Assembly (NCBI RefSeq): GCF_900142015.1
Contig: NZ_FQZN01000013.1
Location: forward strand, 90,057 to 154,056
DNA length: 64,000 nucleotides
Source of the DNA: Bacteroides stercorirosoris
Lineage (GTDB): Bacteria; Bacteroidota; Bacteroidia; Bacteroidales; Bacteroidaceae
Reading direction: 5' to 3'
Part shown: in pieces, positions 26,156 through 34,708 of the stretch
Layout of the letters: every line of letters begins with the position of its first letter
Numbering within the stretch: position 1 is the first letter of the stretch
Notes under the pieces: model-generated
Seen by the model: only the letters and a program-made list of their open reading frames with translations
What the model was told of the DNA's origin: nothing
Database searches by the model: none
Position numbers and translations under genes: made by a program

Positions 26156-28081
26156 ATGAATATTATAAATTTAGGAATTCTTGCTCACATTGATGCAGGA
26201 AAAACTTCCGTAACCGAGAATCTGCTGTTTGCCAGTGGAGCAACGGAAAAGTGCGGCCGTGTGGATAATGGTGACACCATAACGGACTCTATGGATATAG
26301 AGAAACGTAGAGGAATTACTGTCCGGGCTTCTACGACATCTATTATCTGGAATGGAGTGAAATGCAATATCATTGACACTCCGGGACACATGGATTTTAT
26401 TGCGGAAGTGGAGCGGACATTCAAAATGCTTGATGGAGCAGTCCTCATCTTATCCGCAAAGGAAGGCATACAAGCGCAGACAAAGTTGCTGTTCAGTACT
26501 TTACAAAAGCTGCAAATCCCGACAATTATATTTATCAATAAGATTGACCGTGCCGGTGTGAATTTGGAGCGTTTGTATATGGATATAAAAACAAATCTGT
26601 CGCAAGATGTCCTGTTTATGCAAACTGTTGTCGATGGATCGGTTTATCCGGTTTGCTCCCAAACATATATAAAGGAAGAATACAAAGAATTTGTATGCAA
26701 CCATGACGACGATATATTAGAACGATATTTGGCGGATAGCGAAATTTCACCGGCTGATTATTGGAATACGATAATCGCTCTTGTGGCAAAAGCCAAAGTC
26801 TATCCGGTGCTACATGGATCAGCAATGTTCAATATCGGTATCAATGAGTTGTTGGACGCCATTTCTTCTTTTATACTTCCTCCGGCATCAGTCTCAAACA
26901 GACTTTCAGCTTATCTCTATAAGATAGAGCATGACCCCAAAGGGCATAAAAGAAGTTTTCTTAAAATAATTGACGGAAGTCTGAGACTTCGAGACGTTGT
27001 AAGAATCAACGATTCGGAAAAATTCATCAAGATTAAAAATCTAAAGACTATTTATCAGGGCAGAGAGATAAATGTTGATGAAGTGGGTGCCAATGATATC
27101 GCGATTGTAGAAGATATAGAAGATTTTCGAATCGGAGATTATTTAGGTGCTAAACCTTGTTTGATTCAAGGATTATCTCATCAGCATCCCGCTCTCAAAT
27201 CCTCCGTCCGGCCAAATAAGCCCGAAGAGAGAAGCAAGGTGATATCCGCTCTGAATACATTGTGGATTGAAGACCCGTCTTTGTCCTTTTCCATAAACTC
27301 ATATAGTGATGAATTGGAAATCTCGTTATATGGTTTGACCCAAAAGGAAATCATACAGACATTGCTGGAAGAACGATTTTCCGTAAAGGTCCATTTTGAT
27401 GAGATCAAGACTATCTACAAAGAACGACCTATAAAAAAGGTCAATAAGATTATTCAGATCGAAGTACCACCCAACCCTTACTGGGCCACAATAGGGCTGA
27501 CTCTTGAACCCTTACCGTTAGGGGCAGGGTTGCAAATCGAAAGTGACATCTCCTATGGTTATCTGAACCATTCTTTTCAAAATGCCGTTTTTGAAGGGAT
27601 TCGTATGTCTTGCCAATCTGGTTTACATGGATGGGAAGTGACAGATCTGAAAGTAACTTTTACTCAAGCCGAGTATTATAGCCCGGTAAGTACACCTGCT
27701 GATTTCAGACAGCTGACCCCTTATGTCTTCAGGCTGGCTTTGCAACAGTCAGGTGTGGACATTCTCGAACCGATGCTCTGTTTTGAGTTGCAGATACCCC
27801 AAGTAGCGAGTTCCAAAGCTATTACAGATTTGCAAAAACTGATGTCTGAGATTGAAGACATCAGTTGTAATAATGAGTGGTGTCATATTAAAGGGAAAGT
27901 TCCATTAAATACAAGTAAAGACTATGCCTCAGAAGTAAGTTCGTACACTAAGGGCTTAGGCATTTTTATGGTTAAGCCATGTGGGTATCAAATAACAAAA
28001 GACGGTTATTCTGATAATATCCGCATGAACGAAAAAGATAAACTTTTATTCATGTTCCAAAAATCAATGTCATTAAAATAA
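26156..28081 (+). CDS. tetQ: Tetracycline resistance ribosomal protection protein Tet(Q)
   Basis: This is a 641-residue GTPase of the EF-G-like ribosomal protection family. G1 is AHIDAGKT (residues 10-17), G3 is DTPGHMDF (about 74-81) and G4 is NKID (about 128-131). It frees the ribosome of bound tetracycline by GTP-driven binding near the A site in the cytosol. The 641-aa start at 26156 matches the accepted form; 26108 would add 16 residues overlapping the leader. Its stop and the rteA start share one base (TAATG at 28079-28083), so tetQ, rteA and rteB form one operon. It appears intact. Confidence 0.97.
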
Positions 28082-30399
28082 TGGAGCGGTCAGGAAATTT
28101 CTATAAGGCAATACGGTTGGGATATATACTTATCTCCATTCTTATCGGATGTATGGCATATAATAGCCTCTATGAATGGCAGGAGATAGAAGCATTAGAA
28201 CTTGGCAATAAAAAAATAGACGAGCTCCGAAAAGAAATAAACAATATCAATATTCAAATGATAAAATTTTCTCTATTGGGTGAAACAATACTGGAATGGA
28301 ACGATAAAGATATCGAGCATTACCATGCACGGCGTATGGCAATGGACAGTATGCTCTGCCGTTTCAAGGCCACCTATCCAGCAGAGCGCATCGATAGTGT
28401 GCGCAGTCTTTTAGAGGATAAGGAACGACAGATGTTCCAGATAGTCCGGTTAATGGATGAACAACAATCTATTAACAAGAAGATAGCCAATCAAATTCCG
28501 GTTATTGTACAGAAAAGTGTGCAGGAACAGTCCAAAAAGCCAAAACGAAAAGGTTTCTTAGGCATATTCGGCAAAAAAAAGGAAGTAACTCCAGCAGTAT
28601 CAACCACTATCCTTCATTCGGTCAATAGAAACGTAATCAGCGAACAGAAAGTGCAGGATCGCCAATTGTCGGAACAAGCCGACAGCCTTGCAGCTCGTAA
28701 TGCAGAACTTAACAGACAACTGCAAGAATTGATTTGCCAAATAGAAGAAAAGGTACAAACCGAACTGCAAAGCCGGGAAAACGAAATAGTTGCCATGCGT
28801 GAAAAGTCATTTATGCAAGTAGGCGGTTTAATGGGATTCGTTCTTCTATTGTTGTTAATTTCCTACATCATCATACATCGTGATGCAAAAAGCATTAAAC
28901 AATACAAGCACAAGACAACTGATTTGATAAGGCAACTGGAACAATCCGTACAACGGAACGAGGCACTGATAACGTCAAGGAAGAAGGCGGTACATACTAT
29001 CACCCATGAACTGCGCACACCGCTGACAGCAATAACAGGCTATGCCGGACTGATACGGAAAGAACAGTGTGAGGATAAGTCCGGGCAGTATATCCAAAAC
29101 ATACTGCAATCCTCCGACCGTATGCGGGATATGCTTAACACTTTGCTTGACTTCTTCCGCCTGGACAACGGCAAGGAACAGCCCCGTCTGTCACCCTGCC
29201 GGATTTCAGCAATCACGCACACACTTGAAACGGAGTTCATGCCTGTTGCCGTGAACAAAGGGCTGTCCTTGTCCGTGAAGACTGGACACGATGCCATTGT
29301 ATTGACCGACAAAGAGCGAATAATACAAATCGGGAATAACCTGCTGTCAAACGCTGTCAAGTTCACAGAAGAAGGCGGTGTTTCTTTGATTACTGAATAT
29401 GATAATGGAGTTCTGACACTGGTCGTTGAAGATACAGGTACAGGCATGACAGAAGAGGAACAGAAACAAGCGTTCGGTGCGTTTGAACGTCTATCAAATG
29501 CCGCCGCAAAGGAGGGTTTCGGGCTTGGGCTTGCCATAATGCGTAATATTGTGTCGATGCTTGGCGGAACAATCCGTTTAGACAGCAAGAAAGGGAAAGG
29601 CAGTCGTTTCACAGTTGAAATTTCTATGCAGGAAGCTGAAGAACAGCTTGGATATACAAGCAATACACCTGTTTATCATAACAATAAATTCCATGATGTT
29701 GTCGCCATTGACAATGATGAGGTATTACTTCTGATGCTGAAAGAGATGTATTCCCAAGAAGGAATACACTGCGACACTTGCACCGATGCTGCGGCACTGA
29801 TGGAAATGATACGCCAGAAAGAATACAGCCTGTTGCTGACAGACTTGAATATGCCCGATATAAACGGTTTCGAATTGCTGGAACTGTTGCGTTCGTCCAA
29901 CGTGGGCAATTCACCAACAATCCCGGTGGTTGTGGCAACCGCTTCGGGCAGTTGTAACAAAGGGGAACTATTGGCAAAAGGCTTTGCCGGATGCCTGTTC
30001 AAACCGTTCTCCATATCGGAACTGATGGAGGTTTCCGACAGGTGTGCCATAAAAGCGACACCGGACGGGAAACCGGACTTTTCCGCCTTATTGTCCTATG
30101 GCAATGAAGCCGTCATGCTGGAAAAGTTGATAACTGAAACAGAAAAGGAAATGCAGGCGGTACGGGATGCAGCAAAAGAAAAAGACCTGCAAAAGCTGGA
30201 TTCCCTGATCCACCACCTGCGCAGTTCGTGGGAGGTGCTCCGTGCCGACCAACCGCTGAATGTACTTTACGGATTGCTTCGTGGCGATGCTCTCCCGGAT
30301 GGTGAAGCGTTAAGCCATGCCGTGACTGCCGTGCTGGATAAGGGAGTGGAAATAATACGGTTGGCAGAAGAGGAAAGGAGAAAATACGAAGATGAATAA
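28081..30399 (+). CDS. rteA: Hybrid sensor histidine kinase RteA
   Basis: This is a 772-residue membrane kinase. Membrane segments lie at about residues 11-28 and 246-266, enclosing a mostly helical sensor region with coiled coil at about 190-235. H309 sits in THELRTP, the phosphoacceptor. The ATPase domain shows GNNLLSNAVKF (418-428) and DTGTGM (451-456). A receiver domain follows with D588 in LLTDLNMPD, and a C-terminal HPt-like part has HHLRSS near 711-716, so a full phosphorelay is encoded in one chain. RteA phosphorylates RteB in the tetracycline-dependent transfer cascade of CTnDOT. The last codons overlap rteB by 8 bases. Confidence 0.95.
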   Translation: MERSGNFYKAIRLGYILISILIGCMAYNSLYEWQEIEALELGNKKIDELRKEINNINIQMIKFSLLGETILEWNDKDIEHYHARRMAMDSMLCRFKATYPAERIDSVRSLLEDKERQMFQIVRLMDEQQSINKKIANQIPVIVQKSVQEQSKKPKRKGFLGIFGKKKEVTPAVSTTILHSVNRNVISEQKVQDRQLSEQADSLAARNAELNRQLQELICQIEEKVQTELQSRENEIVAMREKSFMQVGGLMGFVLLLLLISYIIIHRDAKSIKQYKHKTTDLIRQLEQSVQRNEALITSRKKAVHTITHELRTPLTAITGYAGLIRKEQCEDKSGQYIQNILQSSDRMRDMLNTLLDFFRLDNGKEQPRLSPCRISAITHTLETEFMPVAVNKGLSLSVKTGHDAIVLTDKERIIQIGNNLLSNAVKFTEEGGVSLITEYDNGVLTLVVEDTGTGMTEEEQKQAFGAFERLSNAAAKEGFGLGLAIMRNIVSMLGGTIRLDSKKGKGSRFTVEISMQEAEEQLGYTSNTPVYHNNKFHDVVAIDNDEVLLLMLKEMYSQEGIHCDTCTDAAALMEMIRQKEYSLLLTDLNMPDINGFELLELLRSSNVGNSPTIPVVVATASGSCNKGELLAKGFAGCLFKPFSISELMEVSDRCAIKATPDGKPDFSALLSYGNEAVMLEKLITETEKEMQAVRDAAKEKDLQKLDSLIHHLRSSWEVLRADQPLNVLYGLLRGDALPDGEALSHAVTAVLDKGVEIIRLAEEERRKYEDE

Positions 30400-31714
30400 G
30401 ACAAAAATAATTGTGGTGGAAGACAACATCGTGTATTGCGAATATGTCTGCAATATGCTGTCACGGGAGGGCTACCGCAATATGAAGGCTTACCACCTCT
30501 CAACCGCGAAGAAACATCTGCAACAGGCAACAGATAATGATATCGTGGTTGCCGACCTGCGTCTGCCTGACGGCAGTGGCATAGACCTTTTGTGCTGGAT
30601 GCGAAAGGAGGGAAAGATGCAGCCCTTCATCATTATGACCGACTACGCCGAAGTTAATACCGCCGTGGAAAGCATGAAACTCGGCTCGATAGACTATATT
30701 CCCAAACAGCTTGTGGAGGATAAACTTGTCCCCCTGATCCGTTCCATACTGAAAGAACGTCAGGCAGGACAACGCCGTATGCCTATATTCGCCCGTGAAG
30801 GTTCCGCCTTTCAGAAAATCATGCACCGCATAAGGCTGGTAGCCGCCACCGATATGAGCGTGATGATATTTGGTGAGAACGGCACGGGCAAGGAGCATAT
30901 TGCCCACCTGTTGCATGACAAGAGCAAACGTGCAGGCAAGCCATTTGTGGCGGTGGACTGCGGTTCACTCTCCAAAGAGCTTGCACCGTCGGCTTTCTTC
31001 GGACACGTCAAAGGTGCATTTACAGGTGCGGACAATGCCAAGAAAGGATATTTCCATGAGGCGGAAGGCGGCACGTTGTTTCTGGACGAGGTAGGAAACC
31101 TCGCGTTGGAAACCCAACAGATGTTGCTCCGTGCCATACAGGAGAGGCGGTATCGCCCGGTCGGAGACAAGGCAGACCGGAATTTCAATGTCCGCATCAT
31201 CGCTGCTACCAATGAAGATTTGGAGGTATCGGTGAATGAAAAGCGTTTTCGGCAGGATCTTCTGTACCGCCTGCACGACTTCGGGATAACCGTTCCTCCG
31301 TTGCGTGACTGTCAAGAAGACATTATGCCGCTGGCAGAGTTCTTCCGTGATATGGCAAACAGAGAGCTGGAGTGTAGCGTGAGCGGGTTCAGTTCCGAAG
31401 CACGTAAAGCGTTGCTGACACACGCATGGCCGGGCAACGTGCGGGAACTTCGGCAGAAAGTTATGGGTGCTGTATTGCAGGCGCAGGAAGGTGTTGTCAT
31501 GAAAGAGCATCTGGAACTTGCCGTGACGAAACCGACCTCTACTGTCAGCTTCGCCTTGCGCAATGACGCGGAGGATAAGGAGCGGATATTGCGTGCGTTG
31601 AAACAGGCAAACGGCAACCGGAGTGTCGCCGCAGAACTGCTCGGCATAGGCAGGACAACACTATACAGCAAACTTGAAGAGTATGGACTTAAATATAAAT
31701 TCAAGCAATCATAG
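30392..31714 (+). CDS. rteB: Sigma-54-type response regulator RteB
   Basis: This is a 440-residue regulator. A receiver domain carries D55 in VADLRLPDG; the AAA+ domain has Walker A GENGTGKE (161-168), GAFTGA (208-213) for sigma-54 contact, and Walker B TLFLDEV (228-234). A Fis-type helix-turn-helix lies at about 398-435 (NRSVAAELLGIGRTTLYSKL). It acts with RteA to activate rteC in CTnDOT. Bacteroides rteC promoters are reported not to show a sigma-54 consensus, which leaves the intact GAFTGA loop unexplained. Confidence 0.95.
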   Translation: MNKTKIIVVEDNIVYCEYVCNMLSREGYRNMKAYHLSTAKKHLQQATDNDIVVADLRLPDGSGIDLLCWMRKEGKMQPFIIMTDYAEVNTAVESMKLGSIDYIPKQLVEDKLVPLIRSILKERQAGQRRMPIFAREGSAFQKIMHRIRLVAATDMSVMIFGENGTGKEHIAHLLHDKSKRAGKPFVAVDCGSLSKELAPSAFFGHVKGAFTGADNAKKGYFHEAEGGTLFLDEVGNLALETQQMLLRAIQERRYRPVGDKADRNFNVRIIAATNEDLEVSVNEKRFRQDLLYRLHDFGITVPPLRDCQEDIMPLAEFFRDMANRELECSVSGFSSEARKALLTHAWPGNVRELRQKVMGAVLQAQEGVVMKEHLELAVTKPTSTVSFALRNDAEDKERILRALKQANGNRSVAAELLGIGRTTLYSKLEEYGLKYKFKQS

Positions 31715-31738
31715 CCCGTAATTCACTGAATTTGGCTA

Positions 31739-31746
31739 TCTTTGCA
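31739..31746 (+). promoter_or_regulatory. -7 box upstream of the palindrome and RibD-like gene
   Basis: TATCTTTG is a perfect -7 box beginning 25 bases after the rteB stop. No TTTG lies at the right -33 distance, so an activator may be needed. A transcript from here would have a leader of about 240 nt that contains the 121-nt palindrome and a terminator. Confidence 0.4.
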
Positions 31747-31817
31747 TAACATTTGAGAAAAACGGCGATTGGCAGGAGCTTTTCGCCGCCAACATATAGG
31801 ATAAGACCGCAAGGCGT

Positions 31818-31938
31818 TTCAAGCGAAAATCTGGTAAATTGGAACTACGGAGACGATTGCGTGATGCTTATGCTATGCTTACGCATAGCGTGCATTCACG
31901 TACTCTCCGTAAAGGCTTTACCAGAGCCATCGCTTGAA
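31818..31938. repeat. 121-nt nested palindrome upstream of the RibD-like gene
   Basis: Successive pairs nest around a central TTAC loop: TTCAAGCGA/TCGCTTGAA (outer, 31818 and 31930), GGTAAA/TTTACC, ACGGAG/CTCCGT, then an imperfect GTGATGC...CTATGC with GCATAGCG...TTCAC (31861-31899). The arms are interrupted by unpaired bulges, as in a structured RNA or a folded single-stranded recombination site. It does not encode a convincing protein. It is followed at once by a terminator hairpin and then a gene. Confidence 0.7.
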
Positions 31939-31939
31939 G

Positions 31940-31966
31940 GTAGTGTGAATTGCACGCTACTTTTTT
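31940..31966 (+). terminator. Terminator or attenuator before the RibD-like gene
   Basis: GTAGTGTG pairs with CACGCTAC (one bulge or mismatch), loop AATTG, then six T residues. It lies 28 bases before the downstream ATG, so read-through must be regulated or the downstream gene needs its own start. Confidence 0.75.
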
Positions 31967-31993
31967 ACCCTTGCCTAACGAAAGGAAACGATT

Positions 31994-32416
31994 ATGGGTA
32001 AAGTTCAGATTCTCGCCGTACTGACGATGGACGGATGTCTTTCTTCAGAGTTATATGATAAAGCACATCAGGATTTGTGCCTTGACCGTTGCGGTCTTGA
32101 TGAAATCAGGAAGAAAGCCTTTTACCGTGTGACACCGGACTATTCCATTTCAATGCTGCACGAATGGAGAAAAGACTGCACAAACATCCGTTACCTCGCG
32201 GAAGCCACACCGGACACGGCAGACTATATAAACGGACTGCTGCGGATGCACGCTGTGGATGAAATCATACTATACACCGTTCCTTTCATATCCGGAAGCG
32301 GACGACATTTTTTTAAGTCGGCTCTGCCAGAGCAACACTGGACGCTTTCCTCTTTGAAAAGCTATCCCAACGGTGTATGTCGCATTATCTATATCCTTGA
32401 TAAAAAAGCAAGATAG
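31994..32416 (+). CDS. RibD C-terminal/dihydrofolate reductase-like protein
   Basis: This is a 140-residue protein, shorter than usual RibD C-terminal domain proteins (about 170-220). It starts LAVLTMDGCLSS, the DHFR/RibD-fold first strand with the substrate-binding DG, and ends with EIILYTVPFISGSGRHFF, the conserved P-x-x-x-G-x-G region before GxxLF. The middle NADPH-binding GRxT and glycine motifs are shortened, so activity may be lost. Its place between rteB and rteC in the element is unexplained: it could be a resistance-like cargo or a ligand sensor. The gene is preceded by the palindrome and terminator. Confidence 0.7.
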   Translation: MGKVQILAVLTMDGCLSSELYDKAHQDLCLDRCGLDEIRKKAFYRVTPDYSISMLHEWRKDCTNIRYLAEATPDTADYINGLLRMHAVDEIILYTVPFISGSGRHFFKSALPEQHWTLSSLKSYPNGVCRIIYILDKKAR

Positions 32417-32537
32417 CCAAAATGTGCGGCAAGCATACATTTCTATTTTCAGGAATAGAATAAATGTTCCGATTACAAACAATTTAAGTCGGAGATAATT
32501 TGTCCTTGTGAAAAAATACTGAATTTTATACCTCTGA

Positions 32538-32578
32538 AATCCAGCACTTTGTAAAATTGAGTGTTGGATTTTTTATTT
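32538..32578 (+). terminator. Intrinsic terminator upstream of rteC
   Basis: AATCCAGCACT pairs with AGTGTTGGATT around an 11-nt loop, then six T residues. It follows the RibD-like gene by about 120 bases and lies 77 bases before the rteC ATG used here. The rteC promoter is therefore either downstream of it or subject to attenuation. Confidence 0.75.
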
Positions 32579-32654
32579 TCTGCCGCGTTTTTTGCCAATT
32601 ATATTCATGTGCGCACGCAGAAAACAAAGTGTAATTTTCAAAATTGACAGAACC

Positions 32655-33260
32655 ATGAATTATTTCTTGCTGGCGGAAACCGACTTTTTCCGCCTGATAA
32701 ACGAAGCCGGCGACTGCAATATGGAAACGGCATACACGGCTTTCGCCACCCAAGTGATCGAACTGTGCAACGGCGGCATGGACATGAACCTTACCGTCAT
32801 CGCGCTTGCCTACATCGAAATCGAGTTGCAGCACCATCCCGTACGTAATCTGTCAGAAGAAAAAAGAGAGATTGCCGCCTACGTCAGCAAGGCTCTGTCT
32901 TTCGTAAGAAAGATGCAGAAATTCCTTGCCACGCCCCAAGTGCCACCACTAATATCCGCCAACAACGCAACAGAAACCACCGCCAGCCTTCTTCAATGGA
33001 CGGGCAATGCCATCGACCTCGTGGAACTTATCTACGGCATAGACGTGATGGGCTGCATCAACAACGGCAATATGCCGCTCAAACAGCTCGCCCCACTTCT
33101 CTATAAGATATTCGGGGTTGATTCTAAAGACTGCTACCGCTTCTACACTGATATCAAACGCCGGAAGAACGAAAGCCGCACCTATTTCATTGACAGGATG
33201 CAGGAAAAACTGAACGAGAGAATGTTGCGTGATGAGGAGTTGGAGCGGATGAGAAAATAA
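32655..33260 (+). CDS. rteC: RteC, activator of the excision operon
   Basis: This is a 201-residue protein from the ATG at 32655; upstream in-frame ATGs at 32592 and 32607 would give 222 or 217 residues, and 217 may be the published form. It is a helical protein with an N-terminal AETDFFRLINEA and a C-terminal RTYFIDRMQEKLNERMLRDEE. RteC is made after RteB activation and switches on xis2c-xis2d-orf3-exc by binding inverted half-sites; a palindrome of that kind lies at 14538. It lies outside the tet(Q)-rteA-rteB operon. Confidence 0.93.
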   Translation: MNYFLLAETDFFRLINEAGDCNMETAYTAFATQVIELCNGGMDMNLTVIALAYIEIELQHHPVRNLSEEKREIAAYVSKALSFVRKMQKFLATPQVPPLISANNATETTASLLQWTGNAIDLVELIYGIDVMGCINNGNMPLKQLAPLLYKIFGVDSKDCYRFYTDIKRRKNESRTYFIDRMQEKLNERMLRDEELERMRK

Positions 33261-33282
33261 AAAAATATCCATTACATATGAG

Positions 33283-33315
33283 AAGACAGGAATACTCGTA
33301 TCCTGTCTTTTTATT
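33283..33315 (+). terminator. Terminator after rteC
   Basis: AAGACAGGA pairs with TCCTGTCTT around a 9-nt loop, followed by a T-run, 22 bases after the rteC stop. Confidence 0.85.
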
Positions 33316-33473
33316 TTCATTTAATTATATATTAATTAGCACAATATATGTGAGTTTTTCATTCCTATAAGGACAAATTTCAGAAACGTATGTCTGGTAA
33401 ATTATTGAGTCATCATAGTATGAACATATATCATTACTAAAAACAATGAAACAACTTCCATAAGATTGTGGTT
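33316..33473. other. AT-rich intergenic region downstream of rteC
   Basis: No gene-like frame was found. In CTnDOT a small RNA, RteR, of about 90 nt that represses tra expression is encoded just downstream of rteC. This stretch or the rteC terminator region would be its place, but I cannot identify RteR: I do not remember its sequence and the cargo insertion may have altered the spot. Confidence 0.3.
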
Positions 33474-33524
33474 GTAAAAATCGCCATTTAATAGCCCGTT
33501 TTTTTTGTAAAATTCGCCAATTAA
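33474..33524 (+). repeat. Paired direct repeats upstream of the cargo operon
   Basis: GTAAAAATCGCCATTTAA (33474-33491) and GTAAAATTCGCCAATTAA (33507-33524) match at 16 of 18 positions with a 33-bp period, three helical turns, and lie just upstream of a -7 box at 33536. This is the layout of a tandem operator. GTAAAATTCG also occurs inverted at 37982-37991 beyond the cargo. Confidence 0.5.
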
Positions 33525-33535
33525 AAAAATATGAT

Positions 33536-33543
33536 TATCTTTG
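33536..33543 (+). promoter_or_regulatory. -7 box for the DUF4143-KAP pair
   Basis: TATCTTTG matches the consensus and lies 18 bases before the ATG at 33562, so the leader would be very short. The nearest upstream TTTG (33504-33507) is 28 bases away, longer than usual. Confidence 0.5.
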
Positions 33544-33561
33544 CATTATATTTTATAAGGT

Positions 33562-34692
33562 ATGGAAACAGTAAATAGAATACTTCAAGAGAAGATTACA
33601 GCACGAATCGCGCCCAATAAAGCAGTACTGATTTTTGGTGCTCGCCGTGTTGGTAAAACGGTAATGATGCGTAAAATTGTGGACAACTATTCAGGTAGGA
33701 CGATGATGCTCAACGGCGAAGACTACGACACATTAGCACTATTGGAGAATCGCTCAATAGCCAATTATCGGCATTTATTGGATGGTATTGATTTGCTGGC
33801 TATTGATGAGGCACAGAACATACCACAAATCGGTAGTATTCTGAAGTTGATAGTTGATGAAATACCGGGAATAAGTGTCTTGGCAAGTGGTTCTTCGTCA
33901 TTCGATTTGCTGAATAAGACTGGTGAACCGTTGGTCGGCCGCAGTACGCAATTTCTCCTTACACCATTCTCGCAACGGGAAATCGCACAGACGGAAACGG
34001 CACTTGAAACCCGCCAGAACCTCGAAGCGCGCTTGATTTACGGTTCCTATCCCGAAGTAGTAATGATGGAGAACTATGAACGTAAAACAGACTACCTACG
34101 TGATATTGTCGGTGCATACCTGCTTAAAGATATCTTAGCAATTGACGGCTTAAAAAATTCGAGCAAGATGCGCGATCTACTGCGATTGATAGCTTTTCAG
34201 TTGGGCAGCGAAGTTTCTTACGAAGAGTTAGGTAAACAACTCGGCATGAGCAAGACGACCGTTGAAAAATACCTCGACCTATTGGAAAAGGTCTTCGTTA
34301 TCTATCGTCTGGGGGCTTATTCGCGTAACCTACGCAAGGAGGTTACAAAAGCTGGCAAGTGGTACTTCTACGACAACGGCATTCGCAATGCCATTATCGG
34401 GGCTTTCTCACCGCTGGCCATTCGGCAGGATGTCGGTGCGCTGTGGGAGAACTACATCATCGGAGAGCGGCGCAAAGCGAACTTCAATGAGGGACTGCAC
34501 AGGGAGTTCTATTTCTGGCGCACCTACGACAAACAGGAAATCGACCTGATTGAGGAGAGTGCCGACAGTCTTACCGCCTTGGAGTTCAAGTGGGGAAATA
34601 AAATGCCGGCCGCACCGAAAGCCTTCCAAGAAGCCTATCCCTATGCCGAGTTTCATGTGGTAAATCGGGAGAATTATTTGGAGTTCGTATAA
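33562..34692 (+). CDS. AAA_14/DUF4143 ATPase
   Basis: This is a 376-residue protein. Walker A is GARRVGKT (residues 26-33), Walker B is LLAIDEAQ (about 78-85), and the sensor-like ASGSSSFDL follows near 112. A winged-helix part lies near 215-240 (YEELGKQLGMSKTTVEKYLDLLEK). The C-terminal DUF4143 part ends with EIDLIEES and ALEFKWGNK, recalling the D-(D/E)xK nuclease fold. Such ATPases are common in Bacteroides and are of uncertain role. It is AT-rich compared with flanking mob genes, and is 16 bases upstream of the KAP gene, so an operon is likely. Confidence 0.85.
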   Translation: METVNRILQEKITARIAPNKAVLIFGARRVGKTVMMRKIVDNYSGRTMMLNGEDYDTLALLENRSIANYRHLLDGIDLLAIDEAQNIPQIGSILKLIVDEIPGISVLASGSSSFDLLNKTGEPLVGRSTQFLLTPFSQREIAQTETALETRQNLEARLIYGSYPEVVMMENYERKTDYLRDIVGAYLLKDILAIDGLKNSSKMRDLLRLIAFQLGSEVSYEELGKQLGMSKTTVEKYLDLLEKVFVIYRLGAYSRNLRKEVTKAGKWYFYDNGIRNAIIGAFSPLAIRQDVGALWENYIIGERRKANFNEGLHREFYFWRTYDKQEIDLIEESADSLTALEFKWGNKMPAAPKAFQEAYPYAEFHVVNRENYLEFV

Positions 34693-34708
34693 TCAATAAA
34701 TTACGTAT

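Noticed and set aside
31753..32001. 82-residue plus-strand frame through the palindrome
   Set aside because: It reads through the nested palindrome and terminator and has no recognised domain; the structure explains its openness.
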